DNA of 64,000 nucleotides. Source: Variovorax ginsengisoli. GTDB lineage: Bacteria; Pseudomonadota; Gammaproteobacteria; Burkholderiales; Burkholderiaceae_C. Positions 16,472 to 24,994 of this stretch are shown here, one piece after another. The stretch is taken from NCBI RefSeq assembly GCF_030811835.1, contig NZ_JAUSRO010000016.1, positions 1 to 64,000 of the forward strand, in the 5' to 3' direction. The translations under genes were made by a program, and so were the position numbers. The notes beneath the pieces are model-generated. The model did no database searches. It was not told where the DNA came from and worked only from the letters and a program-made list of their open reading frames with translations. Position 1 is the stretch's first letter, and every line of letters starts with the position of its first letter.

Positions 16472-17961
16472 AGCCGATGCTGACCCCTTCCCATTTCCTT
16501 GCGCTCTCGGCGCTCGCGCTGCTGCTCGGCGGCTGTGCGGCGGGGCCGGACTATGCACGTCCGCCGTTGCAGTTGCCCGATCGTTATGGGGCCACTTCGG
16601 CCCCGGCGGCGGGGGCCGAGGGGGCCGACCTGCCTGCGCAATGGTGGACGGCCTTTCACTCCGAAGCGCTCAACACATTGGTCGCCCAGAGCCTGGCGGC
16701 CAATCCGACGCTGGAAGCGGCCGACGCGGCGCTGCGTGGTGCGCGCGAACTCGTTGCCGCGGAGCAGGCCGGGTTCTGGCCCAGCGTGAGCTTGAACTAC
16801 ACGCCCACGCGCCAGCGCGTGGCCGACACCGTGTCCAGCCCGGTGGCGTCCAACGCCAACCTCTACACGCTGCACACGGCACAACTCAACGTCTCCTACA
16901 CGCCGGACGTGTTCGGCGCCACGCGCCGGCAGGTCGAAAATACGCAGGCACAGGCGGAGAACCAGCGTTTCCAGAGCTTGGCCACGCGCGTGACGCTCAC
17001 CAGCAATGTGGTCGCGGCCGCGATTGCCGATGCGTCGCTGCGCGCGCAGCGGACCGCCACGCTGGAGATCATTGGCGCGCAACGGAAGATGCTCGATGCG
17101 TATCGCCAGCAGCTGCGCCTGGGCCAGGTCGCGCCCGCCGATGTCGATGCGCAAGAGACCCAGTTGGCTGCGACCGAGGCCACGTTGCCACCGATCGAGC
17201 GTCAGGTGGCGCAGCAACGCAATCTGCTGGCTGTGCTGACGGGCCGCTACCCCTCGCAGGGCATCGAGGCGCAGCTCGACCTGGACACGCTGCAACTGCC
17301 CACCGTGCTGCCGTTGAGCCTGCCCTCGACGCTGGTCGAGCATCGTCCCGACGTGCGCGCTGCCGAAGCGCAGCTCAAGGCGGCGAGCGCGGCCATCGGC
17401 ATGGCCGTGGCGGCGCGCCTGCCCAGCGTGACGCTGGGGGGCAACGTGGGTTCATCCGCATACACGCTGTCGCAGCTTTTCACCGGCCCCGGCATGTTCT
17501 GGACGTTGGTGGGCAGTGCGACGCAGCCATTGTTCGACGCAGGCGCGCTCGAACACCGTGAGGCCGCAGCGCGTGCCAGCTTCGACCAGGCGGGCGCGCA
17601 GTACCGCGCCACCGTGCTGGGCGCCTTTCAGGACGTGGCCAATACGCTCGCGGCCATCGACACCGACGCCAAGGCCGTGGAGGCCGCGCAGAAAGCCGAC
17701 CGTCTGGCCGCACAGGCGCTGGCGCGTCTGCAACTGCAGTTGCGCGCGGGAGATGCCAGCATGCTGAGCCTGCGTCTGGCACATCAGTCGCATCAGCAGG
17801 CGAGGCTTGGGCTGATACAAGCGCGCGCATTGCAGTTGAGCGATGCGGCCGCGCTGTTCCAGGCGCTCGGTGGCGGCTGGTGGAACCTGCCTGATGAATC
17901 CGACGCCAAGGCACACCCCACGGCGGTTGCCGCCGCACCCGTGCCAGACCCAGGCCGATGA
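16468..17961 (+). CDS. NodT-family outer-membrane efflux lipoprotein
   Basis: A 497-aa TolC-like channel protein. The signal peptide ends in a lipobox LLGGC, predicting a lipidated Cys near residue 24, followed by AAGPDYARPP as in NodT/OprM factors. Two outer-membrane factor repeats are seen, each with long helical coiled regions (for example VENTQAQAENQRFQSLATRV and the second half around AEAQLKAASAAIGMAVAARLPSV). The ATG overlaps the RND stop by four bases, so all three pump subunits are coupled. An OprM/NodT-type channel with a CzcA-type pump is less common than the CzcC type. The C-terminal 25 residues are Ala/Pro-rich. Confidence 0.9.
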   Translation: MKPMLTPSHFLALSALALLLGGCAAGPDYARPPLQLPDRYGATSAPAAGAEGADLPAQWWTAFHSEALNTLVAQSLAANPTLEAADAALRGARELVAAEQAGFWPSVSLNYTPTRQRVADTVSSPVASNANLYTLHTAQLNVSYTPDVFGATRRQVENTQAQAENQRFQSLATRVTLTSNVVAAAIADASLRAQRTATLEIIGAQRKMLDAYRQQLRLGQVAPADVDAQETQLAATEATLPPIERQVAQQRNLLAVLTGRYPSQGIEAQLDLDTLQLPTVLPLSLPSTLVEHRPDVRAAEAQLKAASAAIGMAVAARLPSVTLGGNVGSSAYTLSQLFTGPGMFWTLVGSATQPLFDAGALEHREAAARASFDQAGAQYRATVLGAFQDVANTLAAIDTDAKAVEAAQKADRLAAQALARLQLQLRAGDASMLSLRLAHQSHQQARLGLIQARALQLSDAAALFQALGGGWWNLPDESDAKAHPTAVAAAPVPDPGR

Positions 17962-18048
17962 AGACGTGCGTTCGTCAGCAGGCCGGGTTTCATCGGCGAC
18001 ACTCGGTCATTGCGGCGTCTTTTCGCCGCTCCTGTCGTGAAAGCCGCC

Positions 18049-18444
18049 ATGCCTTTTCTTTCTTCGCTGAGCATCGCCTACTGGTGCGTGCTGGTCGCCG
18101 CGCTGCTGCCCTACGTCAGCGCCTACATTGCCAAGCTCGGTAGTTTCGGGCCACGTGACAACGTCTCGCCCCGTGACTGGATGAGCCGTCAGAGCGGCTG
18201 GCGCGCCCGTGCGAACGCTGCACAGGCCAACAGTTTTGAAGGGCTACCGTTCTTCATTGGGGCGGTGTTGATTGCGCATCAACTGAACGCCGCGCAGGGC
18301 ACGCTGGACGCGCTGGCCATCGCTTATGTGGTGTTGCGCGTGCTCTTCATCGCACTCTACGTGCGGGGCGCTTCGTCCCTGCGCAGCGCGGTCTGGGCGC
18401 TGGGCTTCCTGGTCAATATCGCGATTCTTTTTGCGGGCAGGTAA
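18049..18444 (+). CDS. MAPEG-family membrane protein
   Basis: A 131-aa protein with four predicted transmembrane helices, matching the MAPEG (membrane-associated eicosanoid and glutathione metabolism) family. Typical are the N-terminal SIAYWCVLVAALLPYV, the polar loop ending RANAAQANSFEGLPFFIGAV with the conserved Asn-Glu of the glutathione site region, and AYVVLRVLFIALYV. Bacterial members are poorly characterised. The ATG at 18049 begins the first hydrophobic helix; a start 13 residues earlier is possible. It stands alone, 87 bases after the efflux operon. Confidence 0.82.
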   Translation: MPFLSSLSIAYWCVLVAALLPYVSAYIAKLGSFGPRDNVSPRDWMSRQSGWRARANAAQANSFEGLPFFIGAVLIAHQLNAAQGTLDALAIAYVVLRVLFIALYVRGASSLRSAVWALGFLVNIAILFAGR

Positions 18445-18568
18445 CGCTGCTGGTGAAGCGGTCGGTGATGCTTACGTGAAAACCCGCACGGGATGTTCCC
18501 GATGCAGGGCAGGGTAGCCCCCGCCTAAGCTGGAACGCAAGAACAACTCTGCGCCAGGGAAACGCCTC

Positions 18569-19603
18569 ATGCTCAATCGCCGTACCTTCACCTCCCTTGC
18601 GGCGATTGGCGCTGCAACCATTGCGGTGCCACATGTGTGGGCACAGGCCAAGCTCGAGAAAACCAAGATCTCGATCGCGGTGGGTGGCAAGGCAGCGTTC
18701 TACTATCTGCCGTTGACCATCTCCGAGCAGCTCGGGTACTTCAAGGCCGAAGGTCTGGACATCGAGATTTCCGATTTCGCCGGAGGCGCGCGTGCACTGC
18801 AGGCCGTGGTGGGCGGTTCGGCCGACGTCTGTTCGGGCGCGTATGAACACACCATCAACCTGCAGGCCAAGAACCAGTTCTTCCAGGCCTTCGTGCTCGA
18901 AGGCCGTGCGCCGCAGATCGCGGTGGGGGTGTCGACCAAGACCATGCCCGGTTACGCCGGCATCGCCGACCTCAAGGGCCGCAAGATCGGTGTGTCCGCC
19001 CCTGGATCCTCGACCAACATGGTGGCCAATCTGCTGCTGTCGCGCGGCGGCCTGAAGGCGAGCGACGTGAGCTTCATCGGCGTGGGCGTGGCCGCCGGCG
19101 CACTGACGGCCATGCGCTCCGGCCAAATCGACGCCATCAGCAACACCGACCCGGTGATGACCATGCTCGAGCAGAAAGGCGACGTGAAGATCATCAGCGA
19201 CACGCGCACGCTCAAGGGCACCCAAGACGTCTTCGGCGGCGCGATGCCGGCGGCCTGCCTGTACGCTTCCGTCGAGTTCGTGCAGAAGAACCCGAACACC
19301 TGCCAGGCGCTGGCCAATGCCATCGTGCGTGGGCTCAAATGGCTGCAGACGGCAGGGCCGGGCGACATCATCAAGACCGTGCCGGAGACCTTTCTGCTGG
19401 GAGACCGTGCGCTGTACCTCGCATCCTTCGACAAGGTGCGCGAATCCATTGCCACCGACGGCCTCATTCCGGCCGATGGACCGAAGACCGCGCTCGCGGC
19501 CATTGCCAGTTTCGACACGAGCGTGAAGGCCGACAGGATCGACCTTTCGAAGACCTACACCAACGCATTCGCGCAACGCGCCAAGGACAGGTTCAAAGCC
19601 TGA
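18569..19603 (+). CDS. ABC transporter substrate-binding protein, NitT/TauT (SsuA-like) type
   Basis: A 344-aa periplasmic binding protein. The N-terminus NRRTFTSLAAIGAATIAV has twin arginines followed by a hydrophobic stretch and AQA cleavage site, so Tat or Sec export is possible. The mature part has NMT1/SsuA features: KAAFYYLPLTISEQLGYFKAEGLDIEI, GGARALQAVVGGSADV and GRKIGVSAPGSSTNMVANLLL. Such proteins bind sulfonates, nitrate, thiamine precursors or aromatic acids; no residue here fixes the ligand. The ATPase and permease genes follow in the same direction. Confidence 0.88.
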   Translation: MLNRRTFTSLAAIGAATIAVPHVWAQAKLEKTKISIAVGGKAAFYYLPLTISEQLGYFKAEGLDIEISDFAGGARALQAVVGGSADVCSGAYEHTINLQAKNQFFQAFVLEGRAPQIAVGVSTKTMPGYAGIADLKGRKIGVSAPGSSTNMVANLLLSRGGLKASDVSFIGVGVAAGALTAMRSGQIDAISNTDPVMTMLEQKGDVKIISDTRTLKGTQDVFGGAMPAACLYASVEFVQKNPNTCQALANAIVRGLKWLQTAGPGDIIKTVPETFLLGDRALYLASFDKVRESIATDGLIPADGPKTALAAIASFDTSVKADRIDLSKTYTNAFAQRAKDRFKA

Positions 19604-19659
19604 GGCCCCGTCGGCGTTGCACGTCCCCGTGCCGCACGTCCGACCGTCTCGCGACCGCC

Positions 19660-20496
19660 ATGCAACTTTCGCCATCCTCTGCCGACGCGTACGCGCTCGA
19701 ACTCCTCGACATCGACTGCACCTTCGTCTCCAAGGACGATCCCGCGCAGCGTTACACCGCCGTGGCCGACACCACGCTGCGCATTCGCGCTGGCGAGTTC
19801 GTGTCGGTGGTCGGGCCGACGGGGTGCGGCAAGTCCACGCTGCTGAATGTGGGTGCGGGGCTGCTTGCACCGTCTTCAGGCACGGTGAAGGTGTTCGGCG
19901 AGGTGCTCGCGGGCATCAACCGGCGCGCGGGCTACATGTTCCAGACCGAGGCACTGATGCCCTGGCGCAGCACGCTCGACAATGTGTGCGTCGGCCTGCA
20001 GTACCGTGGCATGCCGGACGCCGACGCGCGGGCGGAGGCCGAGCGCTGGCTTTCGCGTGTCGGGCTGTCGGGCTTCGGCGACCGCTATCCGCACCAGCTC
20101 TCCGGCGGCATGCGCAAGCGCGTGGCGCTCGCCCAGACACTCGTGCTCGACCCCGACATCATCCTGATGGACGAGCCCTTCAGTGCACTCGACGTGCAGA
20201 CGCGGCAGTTGATGGAAAACGAGGTGCTCGACCTTTGGGCCGCTCGCCGCAAGGCCGTGCTCTTCATCACCCACGACCTGGATGAGGCCATCGCCATGAG
20301 CGACCGGGTGGTGGTGCTGTCGGCCGGGCCGGCGACGCATCCGATCGGCGAGTTCTTGATCGACCTGCCGCGTCCGCGCGACGTGGCCGGGGTCCGTACC
20401 CATCCGCGCTTCGTGGCGTTGCATACGCAGATATGGAACGTGCTGCGTGACGAGGTGCTCAAGGGCTATGCCCAGCAGCGCAGAAAGGCGGCCTGA
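19660..20496 (+). CDS. ABC transporter ATP-binding protein (SsuB/TauB-like)
   Basis: A 278-aa ATPase energising the neighbouring importer. Walker A is GPTGCGKST (residues 52-60), the Q loop is FQTEALMPWRS, the signature is LSGGM (147-151, with MRKRVALAQ after it), Walker B is IILMDEP (167-173) and the switch His is in FITHDLDEA. The start at MQLSPSSADAYAL was chosen because the longer open frame runs back through the binding-protein gene in another frame. The stop is one base before the permease ATG. Confidence 0.92.
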   Translation: MQLSPSSADAYALELLDIDCTFVSKDDPAQRYTAVADTTLRIRAGEFVSVVGPTGCGKSTLLNVGAGLLAPSSGTVKVFGEVLAGINRRAGYMFQTEALMPWRSTLDNVCVGLQYRGMPDADARAEAERWLSRVGLSGFGDRYPHQLSGGMRKRVALAQTLVLDPDIILMDEPFSALDVQTRQLMENEVLDLWAARRKAVLFITHDLDEAIAMSDRVVVLSAGPATHPIGEFLIDLPRPRDVAGVRTHPRFVALHTQIWNVLRDEVLKGYAQQRRKAA

Positions 20497-20497
20497 G

Positions 20498-21328
20498 ATG
20501 TGGCGACCGACCGAGCGCACGGCCCGCGCCTGGCAGATCGGCCTGCTGGTACTGCTGCTGGCCGCTTGGCATCTGGCCTCGCGCAACCCTCAGTTTGCGT
20601 TCTTCTTGGGCGAGCCCATTCAGGTGGCAGGTCGCATCTGGAGCTGGTTCCTGCCTTTCGACGTGCCAGCGAACGCGCTCTTCCCTGAAGGACTCAAGGG
20701 CAATGCCGATGTGTACCTGCATCTGGGCACCACGTTGCTGGAGACCGTGCTGGCTTTCGGCATCGGCACGGCCCTGGGCCTGGCCTGCGGCCTCTGGCTG
20801 GCACTCGCACCCACGGCCAGCCTGATCCTCGACCCCTACCTCAAGGCTGCCAACTCGATGCCACGCGTGATTCTCGCGCCCATTTTTGCCTTGTGGTTCG
20901 GGCTGGGCATCTGGAGCAAGGTCGCGCTGGCGGTCACGCTGGTGTTTTTCATCGTGTTTTTCAACGTCTACCAGGGGGTGCGCGAAGTGAGTCCGGTGGT
21001 GCTGGCCAACGCGCGCATGCTGGGCGCCAACCAGCGTCAGTTGCTGCGCACCGTGTACCTGCCGAGCGCGACCAGCTGGGTGTTTTCGAGTCTGCACACG
21101 GCCGTGGGCTTGGCTTTCGTCGGCGCAGTGGTGGGCGAGTACCTGGGCTCGGCGCGCGGCGTCGGCTATCTCATCCTGCAGGCAGAGGGCACCTTCGACG
21201 TGAACACCGTGTTCGCCGGCATCGTCGTGCTGACCGCCTTTGCGCTGGTGCTCGACGGGCTGGTCGGGCTCATCGAGCGGCGGCTCATGAAGTGGCAGCC
21301 CCGCAGCGGCGAGACCGAAAAATTCTGA
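20498..21328 (+). CDS. ABC transporter permease (SsuC/TauC-like)
   Basis: A 276-aa inner-membrane permease with about six transmembrane helices. The EAA loop that contacts the ATPase is ANARMLGANQRQLLRTVYLPS, followed by the typical SSLHTAVGLAFVGAVVGEYLGSARGVGYL. The ATG at 20498 follows the ATPase stop by one base, so the two are translationally coupled. Together with the binding protein and ATPase it makes a complete NitT/TauT-family importer of unknown substrate. A strong terminator follows. Confidence 0.91.
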   Translation: MWRPTERTARAWQIGLLVLLLAAWHLASRNPQFAFFLGEPIQVAGRIWSWFLPFDVPANALFPEGLKGNADVYLHLGTTLLETVLAFGIGTALGLACGLWLALAPTASLILDPYLKAANSMPRVILAPIFALWFGLGIWSKVALAVTLVFFIVFFNVYQGVREVSPVVLANARMLGANQRQLLRTVYLPSATSWVFSSLHTAVGLAFVGAVVGEYLGSARGVGYLILQAEGTFDVNTVFAGIVVLTAFALVLDGLVGLIERRLMKWQPRSGETEKF

Positions 21329-21332
21329 AGAA

Positions 21333-21371
21333 CGGCCGGCCGCTCGCTCATGCGGTCCGGCCGCGTTTTTT
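21333..21371 (+). terminator. Intrinsic terminator after ABC importer operon
   Basis: CGGCCGG-CCGC (21333-21343) pairs with GCGG-T-CCGGCCG (21352-21363), an 11-bp stem with one bulge and an 8-base loop, followed by CG and six T (21366-21371). It lies 4 bases after the permease stop and 2 bases before the end of the convergent mltD, so it may also serve that gene in reverse. Confidence 0.85.
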
Positions 21372-21373
21372 GC

Positions 21374-22975
21374 TCAGCGTTTTTGCTTGGTCGCCGCGCC
21401 GCCGCGTGGCTGACGAACGACCTGCGACTTGGCTGCCGCTGTGCTGCGCACCGGCGCTGCGCTGCGGGCAGACGCGCTGGCCCGGGTTGCTGCCACGCGC
21501 TTGCTCGGAGGCGCCTTGGCCCCTACACCTCTGGGCGAGCCGGTACTGGCGTTGGCGCGCGAGGCAGCTGCGGCGGCGCGCACCGGCAGATAGACCACCA
21601 CGTCGAGCCCGCGCGGGAACGCGTGGTTCGCCTTGACATCGTTCCACTCGGCCACGTTCGCGGGGCTCACGCGAAAGCGGCGTGCGATGCTCGACACGCT
21701 GTCGTTGCGACCGGCCTTGACGACCGTGCGGCGCGTGACGATCTCGGGCTGGAAGCTCAGATGCCCCGTGTCGGCGACCAGCGCATCGACGTCCTCCTGC
21801 ACCCGCGCGCCACGCGGCACGATCAGGGTCGAGCCGGCCTTGATGAGCATGCGCGGCGGGATGGCATTGATGGCGCGCAGGTCGTTTTCGCTCATGCCGG
21901 AGCGTTGGGCGGCGTCGGCCACCGTCATGGTGCCGGGCACCGTCCACGCGGTCCAGCTCGCGTACTGCCCCTGGGTATAGGCTTCGAAGTTGCGGCGGAA
22001 CACCGCGGCGTTGTCCCATGGCAGCAGGATCTGCGGGGTGCCCGCGGCGAGCAGCACCGGCTTGTGTGCCGCCGGGTTGAGCGCGCGGAAGTCTTCGATG
22101 CGCACGTCCGCGAGCTTGGCGGCGAGTTCGACGTCCAGGTCGCGTGTGAGGTCGACGCTCTGGAAGTAGGGGTGGTTGGCGATGACCGGCAGGTCGACAC
22201 CATAGCGCTGCGGGTCGGCCACGATGTTCTTTACCGCCTGCAGCTTGGGAACGTAGAGCCGCGTTTCGGCAGGCATGTTCAAGTCGCTGTAGGTCGTGGG
22301 CAGCCCGGCGCGCTGGTTCTTTGCAATGGCGCGGCTCACGCTGCCTTCGCCCCAGTTGTAGGCCGCCAGGGCGAGCTGCCAGTCACCGAACATGCCGTAG
22401 AGCTTTTGCAGGTAGTCGAGCGCGGCGCGCGTGGAGGCGAGCACGTCACGGCGATCGTCGCGAAAGATGTTCTGCTTGAGGTCGAAGTCGGAGCCTGTGG
22501 CGGGCATGAACTGCCACATGCCCGCAGCACGCGCGCTGGAGACTGCCTGCGGGTTGAATGCGCTTTCGATGTACGGCAGCAGCGCCAGTTCGGTGGGCAT
22601 GTTGCGCCGCTCGAGTTCTTCGACGATGTGAAAGATGTATTTGTTCGAGCGCTCGGTCATGCGCTGGATGTAGTCGGGCCGGCTCGCATACCACTGCTCG
22701 CGGTCGGTCACCAGATCGTTCTGCAGGTCCGGCATCTTGAAGCCTCGGCGGATGCGGTCCCACATGTCGGTGGGCGGTGCCAGGGTGAGCACGTTGCGCG
22801 AGCCGGTCGTCCCCGAGGTGATGGGGGTGAGCGACCCGCCCGGATAGACCGGTGCAGCTTGTCCGGGCGCACTGCCGACGGCGCCCGCAGGGGGAAGGGA
22901 GGGGTCGTTGGTGGTGCTGGCGCAACCGGTCAGCACCAGGGCACTGACCAGCAGGGCTGCATTGAATAGTTTCAT
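21374..22975 (-). CDS. mltD: Membrane-bound lytic murein transglycosylase D
   Basis: A 533-aa lipoprotein that cleaves peptidoglycan glycan strands with 1,6-anhydro product. The lipobox ALVLTGCAS puts the lipidated Cys at 18. The SLT domain has LALLPYIESAFNPQAVSS with catalytic Glu137, then AAGMWQFMPATG and ALAAYNWGEGSV. Two LysM-like regions follow (about 355-400 and 420-465), then a basic Ala/Ser/Arg-rich tail that may bind polymeric cell wall. The start at MKLFNAALLV follows family practice and overlaps the gloB stop by four bases; the 64-residue longer reading runs through gloB. Confidence 0.92.
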   Translation of the reverse strand: MKLFNAALLVSALVLTGCASTTNDPSLPPAGAVGSAPGQAAPVYPGGSLTPITSGTTGSRNVLTLAPPTDMWDRIRRGFKMPDLQNDLVTDREQWYASRPDYIQRMTERSNKYIFHIVEELERRNMPTELALLPYIESAFNPQAVSSARAAGMWQFMPATGSDFDLKQNIFRDDRRDVLASTRAALDYLQKLYGMFGDWQLALAAYNWGEGSVSRAIAKNQRAGLPTTYSDLNMPAETRLYVPKLQAVKNIVADPQRYGVDLPVIANHPYFQSVDLTRDLDVELAAKLADVRIEDFRALNPAAHKPVLLAAGTPQILLPWDNAAVFRRNFEAYTQGQYASWTAWTVPGTMTVADAAQRSGMSENDLRAINAIPPRMLIKAGSTLIVPRGARVQEDVDALVADTGHLSFQPEIVTRRTVVKAGRNDSVSSIARRFRVSPANVAEWNDVKANHAFPRGLDVVVYLPVRAAAAASRANASTGSPRGVGAKAPPSKRVAATRASASARSAAPVRSTAAAKSQVVRQPRGGAATKQKR

Positions 22976-23751
22976 CGAAAGTCGTTTTTCCATTGGCGCA
23001 GTGCCGCAAACACGTCGGCCTCGCCCGCATCGGCGGCCAGGTGGGCATGCGCCTGCACGGCTCGAAGCACGGAGGCTTCGCGGCTGCGAAGAAAGGGGTT
23101 GATGAGGTGCTCGATCGCAAGCTGCGAAGGCAGCGTGGGTCGACCGAGGGCGCGCAGTGCCTCGCACTGCGCCAAGTACTGAGTCAATTCGGTGTTGGCC
23201 GGTTCCACGGCCTGGGCGAATCGCAGGTTAGAAAGTGTGTATTCGTGGGCACAACACACCTGCGTGTCGCCGGGCAGCGATCCCAGCGCGTCGAGCGACG
23301 CCAGCATTTGCGCGGGCGTGCCCTCGAACAGCCTTCCGCAGCCGCCGGAGAAAAGCGTGTCGCCGCAAAAGAGCAAGGGCGCTTGGCCATCGCGTGACGG
23401 CAGGAAAAAGGCGATGTGGCCGGCGGTGTGTCCGGGCGTGTCGATGACCTCGAAGCGCAGGCCCAGGGCCTCGGCAATGTCACCCTGCGCCAGCGGCGTG
23501 AACGGCTCGGGAATGTTTTCGCCGGCCGGGCCGAATACCGGCGCACCCGTGGCCTCGCGCAAGGCCGCGACCCCGCCCGTGTGATCGGCGTGATGGTGGG
23601 TGACTAGAATCGCGGCCAACTGCAGCCGGTCGCGCATGAGCGCGGCCCATACCGGTTGTGCGTCGCCCGGGTCCACCACGATCGCGTGGGAACCGTCTAG
23701 CAGCATCCAGATGTAGTTGTCGTTGAAAGCGGGCAGCGGAACGAGGGTCAT
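22972..23751 (-). CDS. gloB: Hydroxyacylglutathione hydrolase (glyoxalase II)
   Basis: A 259-aa metallo-beta-lactamase-fold enzyme, the normal length for GloB, that hydrolyses S-lactoylglutathione to lactate and glutathione. The start VPLPAFNDNYIW is characteristic. The binuclear metal motif is THHHADHTGG (residues 51-60), further ligands are in DTPGHTAGHI and FCGDTLFSGGCGR, and HEYTLSNLRFA contributes the last His. It overlaps mltD by four bases. Its ATG and the ATG of the divergent methyltransferase share the palindrome CATG, so each promoter must lie inside the other gene or very close by. Confidence 0.95.
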   Translation of the reverse strand: MTLVPLPAFNDNYIWMLLDGSHAIVVDPGDAQPVWAALMRDRLQLAAILVTHHHADHTGGVAALREATGAPVFGPAGENIPEPFTPLAQGDIAEALGLRFEVIDTPGHTAGHIAFFLPSRDGQAPLLFCGDTLFSGGCGRLFEGTPAQMLASLDALGSLPGDTQVCCAHEYTLSNLRFAQAVEPANTELTQYLAQCEALRALGRPTLPSQLAIEHLINPFLRSREASVLRAVQAHAHLAADAGEADVFAALRQWKNDFR

Positions 23752-24541
23752 GAGCGGTCAAATTATAAGTTTGCAGGGTTGGTTCGAGACCCCCCCCGGC
23801 CGCTACCTGCTGGCGTGGGAGCAGGCGCAGTTCGACCAGGCGGTGGCGGATGTGTTCGGCTATCACGCGCTCCAGTTGGGCGTGCCGGCAGTGGATGCGT
23901 TGCGTACCAACCGCATGCCGCACCGGTGGCTCGCCCTGTCCGAGCCCGATGCGTCTTCGCGCGCGGCGGCCCTGGTCACCGACTTTGCCGCACTTCCGTT
24001 CCAGGCCAACAGCCTTGACCTGGTGGTGCTGCCGCACACCTTGGAGTTGAGTCCTGATCCACACACCACGCTGCGCGAGGTCGAGCGGGTGCTGGTGCCC
24101 GAAGGCCGCGTGGTGATTTGCGGCCTTAACCCGGCCAGCCTCTGGGGGATGCGGCAACGGCGCTCGCTTCTCTATCGTCGCCTGGGCATGGGCGAGTCGT
24201 ATCTGCCCGAAGCGGCCAGCCTCATCGGCTACTGGCGGATGCGCGATTGGCTGCGACTGTTGGGATTCGAGGTGGAATCGGGCCGTTTCGGCATCTACCG
24301 TCCTGCCGCGCGCAGCGATGCCTGGCTGGAACGCAGCCGCTGGCTCGATCGTGCCGGCGAGCGCTGGTGGCCGATCTTTGGCGCCGCCTATTTCCTCGTG
24401 GCCGTCAAACGTGTGCGTGGCATGCGGCTGCTGAGCGCCGAATGGCGTCGTGCCGCCCAGCGTGCGACGGCGTCGGTGCCCGTGGCCGGTCGCGTAGGGC
24501 GCGATACTCCACGCACACACAAGGAAGGAAACGGCAGTTGA
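23750..24541 (+). CDS. Class I SAM-dependent methyltransferase (YafS-like)
   Basis: A 263-aa protein of the methyltransferase type often found next to gloB and rnhA in proteobacteria. LQGWFETPPGRYLLAWEQ starts the family similarity, TDFAALPFQANSLDLVVLPHTLEL corresponds to the methyltransferase motif region after the SAM-binding loop, and VEPEGRVV-like VLVPEGRVVICGLNPASLWG follows. The canonical glycine-rich motif I is poor. The ATG at 23750 overlaps the divergent gloB ATG; a TTG at 23771 directly before LQGWFE would also fit. The stop overlaps the TTG start of rnhA by three bases. Confidence 0.78.
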   Translation: MSGQIISLQGWFETPPGRYLLAWEQAQFDQAVADVFGYHALQLGVPAVDALRTNRMPHRWLALSEPDASSRAAALVTDFAALPFQANSLDLVVLPHTLELSPDPHTTLREVERVLVPEGRVVICGLNPASLWGMRQRRSLLYRRLGMGESYLPEAASLIGYWRMRDWLRLLGFEVESGRFGIYRPAARSDAWLERSRWLDRAGERWWPIFGAAYFLVAVKRVRGMRLLSAEWRRAAQRATASVPVAGRVGRDTPRTHKEGNGS

Positions 24542-24987
24542 ACGAGGTACAGATTTACACCGATGGCGCCTGCAAGGGCAATCCAGGGCCAGGCGGCTGG
24601 GGCGCCTGGCTCAAGTCGGGCAGTTTCGAGAAGGACCTGTTCGGCGGCGAACTGAACACCACCAACAACCGCATGGAACTGCAGGCCGTGATCGAGGGCC
24701 TGGCCGCGCTCAAGCGGCCGTGCAAGGTGGTGCTCTACCTGGACAGCCAGTACGTGCGCCAGGGCATCACCGAATGGATCCATGGCTGGAAGGCCAAGGG
24801 CTGGCGGACATCGACCAAGCAGCCGGTGAAGAACGTCGAGCTCTGGCAGCGGCTGGACAAGCTGGTGTCCGAAGGCGGTCACCAGATCGAATGGCGCTGG
24901 GTCAAGGGCCACTCTGGCGATCCGGGCAACGAGCACGCCGATGCGCTCGCCAACAAGGGCGTGGACAAGGCGCTGGGGCGCGCCTGA
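24538..24987 (+). CDS. rnhA: Ribonuclease HI
   Basis: A 149-aa RNase HI that degrades RNA in RNA-DNA hybrids. The four catalytic acids are Asp9 (YTDGAC), Glu47 (NNRMELQA), Asp69 (YLDSQYV) and Asp135 (NEHADALAN), with the supporting His125 (KGHSGDPG). The gene starts at TTG 24538, the only start close to the conserved NEVQIYTDGACKGN N-terminus; a good SD (AAGGAAGG) lies about 10 bases upstream. TTGA overlaps the methyltransferase stop. The much longer in-frame reading upstream is a shadow of the methyltransferase gene. Confidence 0.95.
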   Translation: MNEVQIYTDGACKGNPGPGGWGAWLKSGSFEKDLFGGELNTTNNRMELQAVIEGLAALKRPCKVVLYLDSQYVRQGITEWIHGWKAKGWRTSTKQPVKNVELWQRLDKLVSEGGHQIEWRWVKGHSGDPGNEHADALANKGVDKALGRA

Positions 24988-24994
24988 GCCTGGC

